64,000 bases of DNA from Streptomyces sp. man185 (GTDB lineage Bacteria > Actinomycetota > Actinomycetes > Streptomycetales > Streptomycetaceae): assembly GCA_002551355.1 (NCBI GenBank), contig NTHE01000034.1, forward strand, positions 1 to 64,000, in the 5' to 3' direction. A program made the position numbers and the translations under genes. Position 1 is the first letter of the stretch; each line of letters starts with the position of its first letter. This document shows, piece by piece, positions 50,526-58,147 of the stretch. The notes below the pieces were generated by a model, which saw only the letters and a program-made list of their open reading frames with translations, did not search any database and had not been told where the DNA came from.

Positions 50526-51314
50526 TCACGCATGCTGACTGCTGACGGGGACGACCTCGCCGGTCATGTACGAGGAGTAGCCGCTGGCGAGGAAGACGAT
50601 CACGTTGGCGACCTCCCAGGGTTCGGCGTACCGGCCGAAGGCCTCCTTCGCGGTGAGTTCGGCGAGGAGTTCGGCGGAGGTGACCTTGGCCAGGTGGGGG
50701 TGCATGGCGAGGCTGGGGGCGACGGCGTTCACGCGGACCCCGTAGTCGGCGGCCTCGACGGCGGCGCAGCGGGTGAGGGCCATGACGCCGGCCTTGGCGG
50801 CGGCGTAGTGGGCCTGGCCGCGCTGGGCGCGCCAGCCGACGACGGAGGCGTTGTTGACGACGACTCCCCCTCGCCCGGCGGCCTTGAGGGAGCGCAGGGC
50901 GGCGCGGGTGCAGCGGAAGGTGCCGTTCAGGGTGACGTCGAGGATCTTCGTCCACTGGTCGTCGGTCATCTCGGTGAGTTCGGCGGTGCCGCCGAGGCCC
51001 GCGTTGTTGACGACGATGTCGAGGCCGCCGTGGGTGCGCTCGGCATGGGTGAAGAGGGCGCCGACCTGCTCCTCGTCGGTGACGTCGCAGGTCAGGTGGG
51101 TGACGCGGTCGGGGCCGAACGCGTCGGCGAGGGCGTGGGCGCTCTCCTTCAGCCGGCGGGCGTGGGCGTCGCTGATCACTACGCGCGCCCCCTCCTCCAG
51201 GAAGCGGCGGGCGGTGGCGCCGCCGATGCCGGCTCCGGCGGCGGCGGTGACGACGGCGGTGCGGCCGGTCAGCAGTCCGTGTCCCGGCAGGTACGGCGGT
51301 GCGCTCGCGCTCAT
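50526..51314 (-). CDS. short-chain dehydrogenase of the HIP cluster
   Basis: SDR of 262 residues. The cofactor motif TAVVTAAAGAGIGGATARRF, Asp-rich VVISDAHARRL (NAD preference), NNAG in IVVNNAGLGGTAEL, Ser in VVVNNASVVGWRAQRGQ and Tyr/Lys in AHYAAAKAGVM are present. The Ser-Tyr spacing is normal. The opening PPYLPGHGLLTGRTAVVT is shared, by recall, with SDRs of actinobacterial KstR2 loci. Which mycobacterial SDR it equals (IpdF/Rv3559c or Rv3549c) cannot be settled. Start ATG 51314 with AGGGGGAA upstream. First gene of the unit SDR-kstR2-fadA6. Confidence 0.78.
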   Translation of the reverse strand: MSASAPPYLPGHGLLTGRTAVVTAAAGAGIGGATARRFLEEGARVVISDAHARRLKESAHALADAFGPDRVTHLTCDVTDEEQVGALFTHAERTHGGLDIVVNNAGLGGTAELTEMTDDQWTKILDVTLNGTFRCTRAALRSLKAAGRGGVVVNNASVVGWRAQRGQAHYAAAKAGVMALTRCAAVEAADYGVRVNAVAPSLAMHPHLAKVTSAELLAELTAKEAFGRYAEPWEVANVIVFLASGYSSYMTGEVVPVSSQHA

Positions 51315-51360
51315 GACCCGTTCCCCCTGCTTCTCGACGGCGTAGGGGGCGTACGTTAAC

Positions 51361-51379
51361 CTACCAAACACTTGTTAGG
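51361..51379. promoter_or_regulatory. KstR2-like operator, right divergent promoter
   Basis: CTACCAAACACTTGTTAG matches CTAnCAA-N4-TTGnTAG perfectly. It lies in the 113-bp gap between the SDR-kstR2-fadA6 unit (minus) and the acyl-CoA dehydrogenase pair (plus), and so can control both plus autoregulate kstR2. Confidence 0.68.
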
Positions 51380-51427
51380 GAACACTCTCGGTGATGGTCA
51401 CGGCGGAGCGTGGAAGGCGGGCCGGTC

Positions 51428-52573
51428 ATGGATCTGGCGCACACGGCGGGGACGAAAGCCCTGCGGGCCGAGGCCCGGGCCTGGCTGCGGGACCACGTAC
51501 CGGCCAGGCCACTGCCCTCCCTGGAGACCGAGGAGGGGTTCGCAGCGCACCGGGAGTGGGAGGCGCTGCTGCACACCGGCCGGTGGTCGGCTCCCTCCTG
51601 GCCCGAGGAGTACGGGGGCCGGGGCGCGGATCTCTTCGGCTGGCTGGCGTTCGAGGAGGAGTACTGGGCGGCCGGTGCACCCGGCCGGGTCTCGCAGAAC
51701 GGGATCAGCCTCCTCGCCCCGACGCTCCTCGCCCACGGCACGGCACGGCAGCGGGCCCGGGTGCTGCCTCCGATGGCGAGCGGCGAGGTGGTCTGGGCGC
51801 AGGCCTGGTCGGAGCCGGAGGCCGGCTCCGACCTGGCGGCGCTGCGGTCGCGGGCGGTGCGCGCGGAGGGCGGCTGGCTGCTGTCGGGGCAGAAGACCTG
51901 GTCCTCACGGGCGGCCTTCGCGGACCGGGCGTTCGGCATCTTCCGTACGGACCCGGGGGCCGCGAAACCGCACCAGGGGCTGACGTATCTGATGTTCGGG
52001 CTGCGGGATCCCGGGGTCACGGTCCGTCCCATCGGGCGGCTGGACGGGAAGCCCGCTTTCGCCGAGATCTTCCTCGACGAGGTCTTCGTACCGGACGAGG
52101 ACGTCATCGGGGAACCGGGGCAGGGCTGGCGGATCGCCATGTCGGCCACCGGCGACGAGCGCGGGCTCACCCTCCGCTCCCCCGGCCGCTTCCTGGCCTC
52201 CGCCGACCGGCTGGCGGCCCTGTGGCGGGAGGCGGGCGATCCGGCGGACACGGCGCTGCGCGACCGGGTGGCGGACGCGGTGATCGGGGCGCGGGCGTAT
52301 CAGCTGTTCACGGCGGCCTCCGCGGCCCGGTTCGCGGCGGGGGCGGCGCTGGGGCCGGAGTCCAGCCTGAACAAGGTGTTCTGGTCGCGTTACGACATCG
52401 CGGTGCACGAGACGGCCCTCGATCTGCTGGGCCCGGACGCGGAGCTGGCGGACACCGCGTGGGCGCAGGGGTACGTCTTCGCGCTCGCCGGTCCGGTCTA
52501 CGCCGGAACGAACGAGATCCAGCGCGACATCATCGCCGAGCGGCTGCTCGGCCTGCCGAGGGGACGGCGCTGA
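51428..52573 (+). CDS. acyl-CoA dehydrogenase (FadE, HIP cluster), larger subunit
   Basis: FAD-dependent acyl-CoA dehydrogenase of 381 residues. It shows SWPEEYGGRGADLFGWLAF, WAQAWSEPEAGSDLAAL (FAD/substrate loop), GQKTWSSRAAFADRAFG and the C-terminal FALAGPVYAGTNEIQRDIIAERLLG. The start is ATG 51428 with GGAAGG upstream, preferred to the in-frame GTG 51410. It is followed directly by a second, shorter FadE (TGATG overlap). Such pairs form alpha2beta2 steroid-type dehydrogenases in which only one subunit carries the catalytic base. Corresponds to one of mycobacterial FadE30-33; which one is not clear. Confidence 0.83.
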   Translation: MDLAHTAGTKALRAEARAWLRDHVPARPLPSLETEEGFAAHREWEALLHTGRWSAPSWPEEYGGRGADLFGWLAFEEEYWAAGAPGRVSQNGISLLAPTLLAHGTARQRARVLPPMASGEVVWAQAWSEPEAGSDLAALRSRAVRAEGGWLLSGQKTWSSRAAFADRAFGIFRTDPGAAKPHQGLTYLMFGLRDPGVTVRPIGRLDGKPAFAEIFLDEVFVPDEDVIGEPGQGWRIAMSATGDERGLTLRSPGRFLASADRLAALWREAGDPADTALRDRVADAVIGARAYQLFTAASAARFAAGAALGPESSLNKVFWSRYDIAVHETALDLLGPDAELADTAWAQGYVFALAGPVYAGTNEIQRDIIAERLLGLPRGRR

Positions 52574-53559
52574 TGGGTTTCCTGCTCACCGACGAGCAGC
52601 GGGAGTTCGGGCGTTCCCTGGACGCGATGCTGACGGCGGCGGACACCCCGGCGGTGCTGCGGGCGTGGGCCGCCGGGGAGCACGGTCCGGGGCGGGCGCT
52701 GTGGGGGCGGCTGGCGGACGCGGGGGTGTTCGCGCTCGCGGTGCCGGAGGCGTACGGGGGTCTGGGTCCGCTGCCCGTGGAGAGCGCCGTCGCCTGCGTC
52801 GAGCTGGGGCGGCACGCGGTGCCCGGGCCGGTGGCGGAGACCCTGGCGGCCGGGGCGCTGCTGGCCCGGGCGGGAGGGCCGGTGGCCGCGGAGTGGCTGC
52901 CGGGGATCGCCTCCGGGAGGGCGGTGCTCTCGCTGCGGCTGGAGGGGTCCGGGCCGTACGCCCTGGACGCGGACACGGCGGACGCGGTGCTCACGGTGAC
53001 CGGCGACGAACTGCGGCTCGCGCCCGGGCCCGGGGAGCTGTCGGTGTCGGCGGATCCGGCGCGGCGGCTGTTCCGGCCGGAGGCGGGCGGCGCGCCCGTC
53101 GCGAAGGGCCCGGCGATACGAGCGGCGGCACGGGCGGCGGGCGACGCGGCAACCTTCGCCACGGCGGCCCTGGCGCTGGGCTGCGGCGAGGAGCTGCTGC
53201 GGGCGACCGTGGCCTACGTGAAGCAGCGCACCCAGTTCGGGGTGCCCGTCGGGTCCTTCCAGGCGGTCAAGCACCGCCTGGCGGACACCCTGCTCGGCCT
53301 GGAGTTCGCGCGCCCGCTGCTGTACGGGGCGGCGGTGGAGCTGGCCGAGGGGTCGCCCGGGGCCGGGGCGGCGGTCGCGGCGGCGAAGGTGGCGGCGGGC
53401 GAGGCGGGGTACGCGGCGGCCCGCACCGCGCTCCAGTCGCACGGAGCGGTGGGCTACACCGAGGAGCTGGACCTGGCGTGGTGGCTGCGCCGGGCCCGGC
53501 CGCTGCGGGACGCGTGGGGCACGCCGTCCGTCTGCCGGGCCCGGGTGCTGGCGGGCTGA
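52573..53559 (+). CDS. acyl-CoA dehydrogenase (FadE, HIP cluster), smaller partner
   Basis: Shorter acyl-CoA dehydrogenase of 328 residues, lacking part of the middle beta domain. It opens FLLTDEQREFGRSLDAML, has VPEAYGGLGPLPVESAVACV, and the C-terminal helical domain includes ATVAYVKQRTQFGVPVGSFQ and QSHGAVGYTEELDLAWWLRR. The typical FAD-binding motif is present in the C-terminal part, whereas WxxSEPxxGSD of the partner is missing. Fits the beta subunit of a heterotetrameric steroid acyl-CoA dehydrogenase. The ATG overlaps the stop of its partner. Terminator follows. Confidence 0.82.
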   Translation: MGFLLTDEQREFGRSLDAMLTAADTPAVLRAWAAGEHGPGRALWGRLADAGVFALAVPEAYGGLGPLPVESAVACVELGRHAVPGPVAETLAAGALLARAGGPVAAEWLPGIASGRAVLSLRLEGSGPYALDADTADAVLTVTGDELRLAPGPGELSVSADPARRLFRPEAGGAPVAKGPAIRAAARAAGDAATFATAALALGCGEELLRATVAYVKQRTQFGVPVGSFQAVKHRLADTLLGLEFARPLLYGAAVELAEGSPGAGAAVAAAKVAAGEAGYAAARTALQSHGAVGYTEELDLAWWLRRARPLRDAWGTPSVCRARVLAG

Positions 53560-53562
53560 GCG

Positions 53563-53592
53563 CCCTGCGGCCGGCCCGACCCGGCCGCAGGG
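53563..53592. terminator. bidirectional terminator after the FadE pair
   Basis: 12-bp perfect stem (53563-53574 with 53581-53592), loop CCCGAC, between convergent genes. Confidence 0.75.
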
Positions 53593-53600
53593 GCCCGTGG

Positions 53601-54083
53601 TCACTTCCGGCGTACTGTGCGCAGCGGCTGCCCCGGCCGCCACGACCGGATGACCAGGAAGTCGCCGTCAAGCCCGATGCGGACCACCTCGGTCAGCTCC
53701 GCGCGGAAGAGGTAGAAGGGCTGCGGAGGGGTGGCCTCCTCGATGAAGCGGGCGATCGTCTCCGGATCGGTGATCTCCACGGCCCGGCCGCTGACGCGGA
53801 CGTCGCCGTCGTTCATCTCGGCGTCGGGGCCGGGGTTGGCGTGGAACGCGAAGCGCGGGTCGCGGCGCAGGTCCAGGGCCTTGAGGGAGTTCGGCATCAT
53901 GCCGAGCAGCAGCTCGCCGAAGCGGAAGTCGGCCTCCAGGCCGGTGACCCGGGGCGAGCCGTCCTTCCGCAGGGTGGCCAGGACGTGGTGCTTGTAGAGC
54001 CGGAAGCGGCGTTGCACGGTGTCGGCGAAGTCGGGCTCGGCGGCGGCGAAGCCGCCCCAGGACAGGGGTGAAGAAGACGTCAT
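53601..54083 (-). CDS. pyridoxamine-5'-phosphate-oxidase-fold protein
   Basis: FMN/F420-binding split-barrel protein of 160 residues (start ATG 54083; ATG 54092 would add three residues). It shows HHVLATLRKDGSPRVTGLE, RDPRFAFHANPGPDAE and a conserved GRAVEITDPETIARFIE. Such small PPOX-fold proteins bind flavin, F420 or heme, and many have unknown substrates. Monocistronic; convergent with the steroid fadE genes, so a functional link is not implied. Confidence 0.75.
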   Translation of the reverse strand: MTSSSPLSWGGFAAAEPDFADTVQRRFRLYKHHVLATLRKDGSPRVTGLEADFRFGELLLGMMPNSLKALDLRRDPRFAFHANPGPDAEMNDGDVRVSGRAVEITDPETIARFIEEATPPQPFYLFRAELTEVVRIGLDGDFLVIRSWRPGQPLRTVRRK

Positions 54084-54137
54084 GGGCGTCATCGAACACC
54101 GGATACCCGACATCCTCCGTCCGGATTCGCCGGGCGA

Positions 54138-54704
54138 TCAGACGTCCGAGAAGGTGATCAGCACCGCCTGGCCCATCGTCCGCAGGACCCCGGGCGACTC
54201 CCCGGCCGCCAGCGCCGCGTCGTAGCGGTCCAGCCGGACGCCGTCCGGCCCCGCCAGCACCGCGCCGTCGTCCAGGGAGACCGCCAGCACCGCGCCGCCC
54301 TCCGGCGGCAGCAGGCGGACCGTGCCGCAGACGACGGCGGTCTCCGCCCGCGTACCGGCCCTGCGGTACATGACGTTGAGGTTGACGACGGGGCCCGCCA
54401 GCAGGAAGCCCTCGGTGGGCAGGTCGCCGGGGAAGCCGTGCGGCCACAGGGGCTCGTCGACGATGTGGTGCTCGCCGCCGACGACGAGGTCCATGCCCGC
54501 GCCCTCGACCACGGTCAGGATGCGGTCCACGCCCGGGTAGGCGGAGAAGGGGCCGTCGGCGGTGACGTCCGCGAGGCTCACCCGCCAGTCGAAGGCGTCG
54601 CTGTCGGCGCCCTCGGGGCCGGTGGCGATCTCCCGGACGATCCCGCCGCCGTTCTTCCAGGGGACGGGCGTGCGGTCGGCGGCGCGCAGGATCCGTACCG
54701 TCAC
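54138..54704 (-). CDS. HutD-family protein
   Basis: Cupin-fold protein of 188 residues related to HutD. It opens VRILRAADRTPVPWKNGGGI, a family signature, and has WRVSLADVTADGPFSAYPGV, ILTVVEGAGMDLVV and PVVNLNVMYRRAGTRAE. HutD often accompanies histidine-utilisation genes and may cap histidine catabolism, but no hut genes are present. Its GTG 54704 overlaps the stop of the upstream vWA gene (GTGA), suggesting co-translation. Confidence 0.78.
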   Translation of the reverse strand: MTVRILRAADRTPVPWKNGGGIVREIATGPEGADSDAFDWRVSLADVTADGPFSAYPGVDRILTVVEGAGMDLVVGGEHHIVDEPLWPHGFPGDLPTEGFLLAGPVVNLNVMYRRAGTRAETAVVCGTVRLLPPEGGAVLAVSLDDGAVLAGPDGVRLDRYDAALAAGESPGVLRTMGQAVLITFSDV

Positions 54705-55450
54705 CGGACGATCCCCCGCTCCCGGGCGGCGGTCAGCCAGAGCGGGAACTCGGCGACGAGCCGGTCGTACAGCTCGGAGTCCGGGACCTGCCGGGGGTCG
54801 AGGCCCGCGTGGAAGTACCCGGCGTTGTCGACGGACCGTTTGGCGGGGACGGCCAGTTCGTCGAGCTTGCGCAGGAAGTCGAACTGGCTGCTGCGGGTGT
54901 TGCCGAAACCCACGAACTGCCAGAACAGCGGCAGCTCGGCGGCCTTGCAGAGGTAGCGTTCGGCGGCGAGCTTGTTGATCGGCCCGCCGTCCGTCTGGAA
55001 GACGACCAGGGCGGGCGCGGTGGAGCCGCTGTCGAGGTAGTGGTCGATGACGGCGTCCATCGCCAGGTGGTAGCTGGTCTTCCCCATGTGTCCGAGGCCC
55101 GCCGCGATCTTCTCGATCCGGCCGTGGTGGTTGGCGAGGGCGATGTCGGTGACGGCGTCGACGTCGGTGGAGAAGAAGACGACGGGGACCGTGCCGTCGT
55201 CGTCGAGGTTGGCCGACAGGCCCAGCACCCGGTCGGCCAGCGCCTGGACGCTGCCGTCCTTGTAGTAGGGCTTCATCGAGCCGGAGTAGTCGAGGACGAG
55301 GTAGACGGCCGCGCGGTGGCCGCCGAGGCCGTGCTTCTCCAGCGAGACCCCGGCGCTCTTGTAGAGGCTGACCAGGGCCGGAGCCGTCTCCTCCACCTTG
55401 CTCAGGCTGATGGCCGGGCCCACGCCCGCGGCCGTGTTCGTACCGTGCAT
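54701..55450 (-). CDS. von Willebrand factor A-domain protein (TerF-like)
   Basis: Protein of 249 residues from ATG 55450, with GGGGGGAG upstream. A vWA domain occupies most of it: the MIDAS motif DYSGSMKPYYKDGSV (DxSxS), Thr in HMGKTSYHLAMD, Asp in VVFQTDGGPIN. The N-terminus ISLSKVEETAPALVSLYKSA is shared with TerF/TerY-like tellurite-resistance-associated proteins. Cytoplasmic, without signal peptide. Other ter genes are not nearby. Probably a metal-dependent protein-binding scaffold; role unproven. Confidence 0.8.
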   Translation of the reverse strand: MHGTNTAAGVGPAISLSKVEETAPALVSLYKSAGVSLEKHGLGGHRAAVYLVLDYSGSMKPYYKDGSVQALADRVLGLSANLDDDGTVPVVFFSTDVDAVTDIALANHHGRIEKIAAGLGHMGKTSYHLAMDAVIDHYLDSGSTAPALVVFQTDGGPINKLAAERYLCKAAELPLFWQFVGFGNTRSSQFDFLRKLDELAVPAKRSVDNAGYFHAGLDPRQVPDSELYDRLVAEFPLWLTAARERGIVR

Positions 55451-55603
55451 GACGGCTCCCCCCGCTGTGCGTTCCGCGTTCTGCGGATTTCGAGCGTAGG
55501 CCACGCCCGGGCCCCGGGCTCACGGCCCTCCGCACCGGTTCGCTATCTTGATCGCCGCCGCCCCCACCGGCCCCGTTGCCCACCCCCAGTGAAGGAGCCG
55601 GCC

Positions 55604-56515
55604 ATGGAGGCCGCCGCCGCCCCCGCGTGTTACCGCCACCCGTCCACCGAGACGTATGTGCGCTGCACCCGTTGCGAGCGCTACATCTGCCCGGACTGCA
55701 TGCGCGAGGCCTCCGTCGGCCACCATTGCGTGGAGTGCGTGAAGGAGGGGCAGCGTTCGGTGCGGCAGCCCCGTACGGTCTTCGGCGGTGCGGTGTCCCG
55801 GGCGACGGCGCCGATGGTGACGTACGTCCTGATGGCGCTCAACGTGCTGGTCTACCTCGGCGAGGTGGTCAGGCCGGAGATCGTGGACCGGTTCGCGGTG
55901 CTCGGCGCGGCGCTCACCGGGCCGGACGGTGAGCAGTACTACTACCGGGGTGACACCTTCCCGGGGTACGAGCTGACGGGCATCGCGGACGGCGAGTGGT
56001 ACCGGCTGGTGACCGGGGCCTTCCTGCACCTGCCGCCGGACGCGTCGTTCGGGGTGATGCACCTGCTGTTCAACATGTTCGCGCTGTGGAACATCGGCAG
56101 GGCGGTGGAGGGGCAGCTCGGCCGGGTCCGCTACCTGGCGCTGTACCTGCTGTCGGCGGTGGGCGGTTCGGTCCTGGTGTACCTGCTGGCCCCGGACACC
56201 TCGACGGTCGGCGCCTCCGGTGCGGTCTTCGGTCTTGCCGCCGCGTACTGGGTCATCCACCGCAGGCTCGGCCGTGACATGGCGGCCGTCAACCGCTTCA
56301 TGGCCGGGTTCCTGCTCTGGATGGTGCTCTCGGCGCTGTTCACCTCGTGGCAGGGGCACCTGGGCGGGCTGCTGACCGGGGCGCTGGTGACGTACGGGCT
56401 CGCCTTCGCGCCGGCGAAGCTGCGGGCCGGGCCGGTGCAGGTGGCGGGCGCGGTGGTGCTGCTGGGGCTGTTCGCGCTGGCGGTGGTCGTGAAGACCTCG
56501 GCGCTCACCGGCTGA
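55604..56515 (+). CDS. rhomboid-family intramembrane serine protease with zinc-binding N-terminus
   Basis: Membrane protease of 303 residues. The first about 50 residues form a B-box-like zinc-binding head (CYRHPSTETYVRCTRCERYI, CPDC, HHCVEC). About six to seven transmembrane segments follow. The rhomboid signs are HLLFNMFALWNIG, the catalytic Ser in VGASGAVFGLAAAYW, and the His in SWQGHLGGLLTGALV. Start ATG 55604 with GAAGGAG upstream. It would cut substrates within the membrane; the zinc head may bind a partner. Convergent with gltD. Confidence 0.9.
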   Translation: MEAAAAPACYRHPSTETYVRCTRCERYICPDCMREASVGHHCVECVKEGQRSVRQPRTVFGGAVSRATAPMVTYVLMALNVLVYLGEVVRPEIVDRFAVLGAALTGPDGEQYYYRGDTFPGYELTGIADGEWYRLVTGAFLHLPPDASFGVMHLLFNMFALWNIGRAVEGQLGRVRYLALYLLSAVGGSVLVYLLAPDTSTVGASGAVFGLAAAYWVIHRRLGRDMAAVNRFMAGFLLWMVLSALFTSWQGHLGGLLTGALVTYGLAFAPAKLRAGPVQVAGAVVLLGLFALAVVVKTSALTG

Positions 56516-56646
56516 GACGGCTGGGGCGTCCGGGACGGCTGAAGGAGCTGACCCCGGACGCGCCACGGCGCCCGCTGAGTCCGGTCGGGGACAGGCAGGC
56601 GCCGCGTTCAGTTCCGTACGCCGTTGTACGGGACGTTTGTGGGGGC

Positions 56647-56673
56647 TCCCCCGGGCCGCGCGGCCCAGGGGGA
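56647..56673. terminator. hairpin between the rhomboid gene and gltD
   Basis: 12-bp GC-rich stem with one bulged A (56647-56658 with 56661-56673) and a 2-nt loop, in the 171-bp gap of the convergent pair. Confidence 0.6.
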
Positions 56674-56686
56674 ACCCGGGTGGTGC

Positions 56687-58147
56687 TCAGACCAGCAGGG
56701 ACCGGTCCGTCGGGCGGATCGGCGCGTGCAGGGCGCTGGTCCCGGTCAGGAAGCGGTCCACTCCGCGGGCGGCGGAGCGGCCCTCGGCGATGGCCCACAC
56801 GATCAGCGACTGGCCGCGTCCCGCGTCGCCGGCGACGTAGACGCCGTCGACGTTGGTCGCGTAGCTCTCGTCGCGGGCGACGTTGCCGCGCTGGTCGAGC
56901 TCCAGGCCGAACTGCTGGACCAGACCGTTGGACTGGTCGGTTCCGGTGAAGCCCATGGCGAGCGTGACGAGCTGCGCGGGGATGCGCCGCTCCGTGCCGG
57001 GCTTCTGCTCCAGCTTACCGTCCTTGAACTCGACCTCGATCAGGTGGAGGGCGGCCACGTTTCCGTCCTCGTCGCCCTCGAAGTGGGTGGTGGAGACGGA
57101 GTAGACCCGCTCGCCGCCCTCCTCGTGCGCGGAGGTGACCTTGTAGAGCATCGGGAAGGTCGGCCACGGCTGGTTGGCGTTCCGGTCCTCGCCCGGCTTC
57201 GGCATGATCTCCAGCTGGGTGACGGAGGCCGCGCCCTGGCGGTGGGCGGTGCCGACGCAGTCGGCGCCGGTGTCGCCGCCGCCGATGACGACGACGTGCT
57301 TGCCGCCGGCGTGGATCGGGGAGACCGTGAGGTCGCCCTCCTGCACCTTGTTGGCGAGCGGCAGGTACTCCATCGCGAAGTGGATGCCGCCCAGCTCACG
57401 GCCGGGGACCGGCAGATCGCGGGAGACGGTCGCGCCGGCCGCGATGACGACCGCGTCGTAGCGGCGGCGGAGCTTCGCGGCGTCGATGTCCTTGCCGATC
57501 TCCACCTCCGTACGGAACTTGGTGCCCTCCAGGCGCATCTGCTCGATGCGGCGGTTGATGTGCGACTTCTCCATCTTGAACTCGGGGATGCCGTAGCGCA
57601 GCAGTCCCCCGATGCGGTCCGCGCGCTCGTAGACGGCCACGGTGTGGCCGGCCCGGGTCAGCTGCTGGGCGGCGGCGAGTCCCGCCGGGCCCGAGCCGAT
57701 GACCGCGACGGTCTTGCCGGAGAGGCGCTCGGGCGGCTGCGGGGTGACGTCGCCGCTCTCCCACGCCTTGTCGATGATGGAGACCTCGACGTTCTTGATG
57801 GTGACGGCCGGCTGGTTGATGCCGAGCACGCACGCCGACTCACAGGGGGCCGGACACAGCCGCCCGGTGAACTCCGGGAAGTTGTTCGTGGCGTGCAGCC
57901 GCTCGGAGGCCGCGGTCCAGTCCTCGCGGTAGGCGTAGTCGTTCCACTCGGGGATGAGGTTTCCGAGCGGGCAGCCGTTGTGGCAGAACGGGATGCCGCA
58001 GTCCATGCAGCGGCCGGCCTGCTTGCTGATGATCGGGAGCAGCGAGCCCGGAACGTAGACCTCGTTCCAGTCCTTGACGCGCTCGGCCACGGGGCGGGTC
58101 TGGGCGACCTCGCGTCCGGTGGTCAGGAAGCCCTTGGGGTCAGCCAT
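56687..58147 (-). CDS. gltD: glutamate synthase (NADPH) small subunit
   Basis: GOGAT beta subunit of 486 residues that passes electrons from NADPH to GltB. The N-terminus has Cys clusters for two 4Fe-4S centres (CMDCGIPFCHNGCPLG and CPAPCESACV). The FAD site is VAVIGSGPAGLAAAQQLTRA and the NADPH site VVVIGGGDTGADCVGTA. The end FVAGDAG-type motif is VYVAGDAGRGQSLIVWAIAE. ATG 58147 overlaps the gltB stop by 8 nt, which couples their translation. Confidence 0.95.
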   Translation of the reverse strand: MADPKGFLTTGREVAQTRPVAERVKDWNEVYVPGSLLPIISKQAGRCMDCGIPFCHNGCPLGNLIPEWNDYAYREDWTAASERLHATNNFPEFTGRLCPAPCESACVLGINQPAVTIKNVEVSIIDKAWESGDVTPQPPERLSGKTVAVIGSGPAGLAAAQQLTRAGHTVAVYERADRIGGLLRYGIPEFKMEKSHINRRIEQMRLEGTKFRTEVEIGKDIDAAKLRRRYDAVVIAAGATVSRDLPVPGRELGGIHFAMEYLPLANKVQEGDLTVSPIHAGGKHVVVIGGGDTGADCVGTAHRQGAASVTQLEIMPKPGEDRNANQPWPTFPMLYKVTSAHEEGGERVYSVSTTHFEGDEDGNVAALHLIEVEFKDGKLEQKPGTERRIPAQLVTLAMGFTGTDQSNGLVQQFGLELDQRGNVARDESYATNVDGVYVAGDAGRGQSLIVWAIAEGRSAARGVDRFLTGTSALHAPIRPTDRSLLV

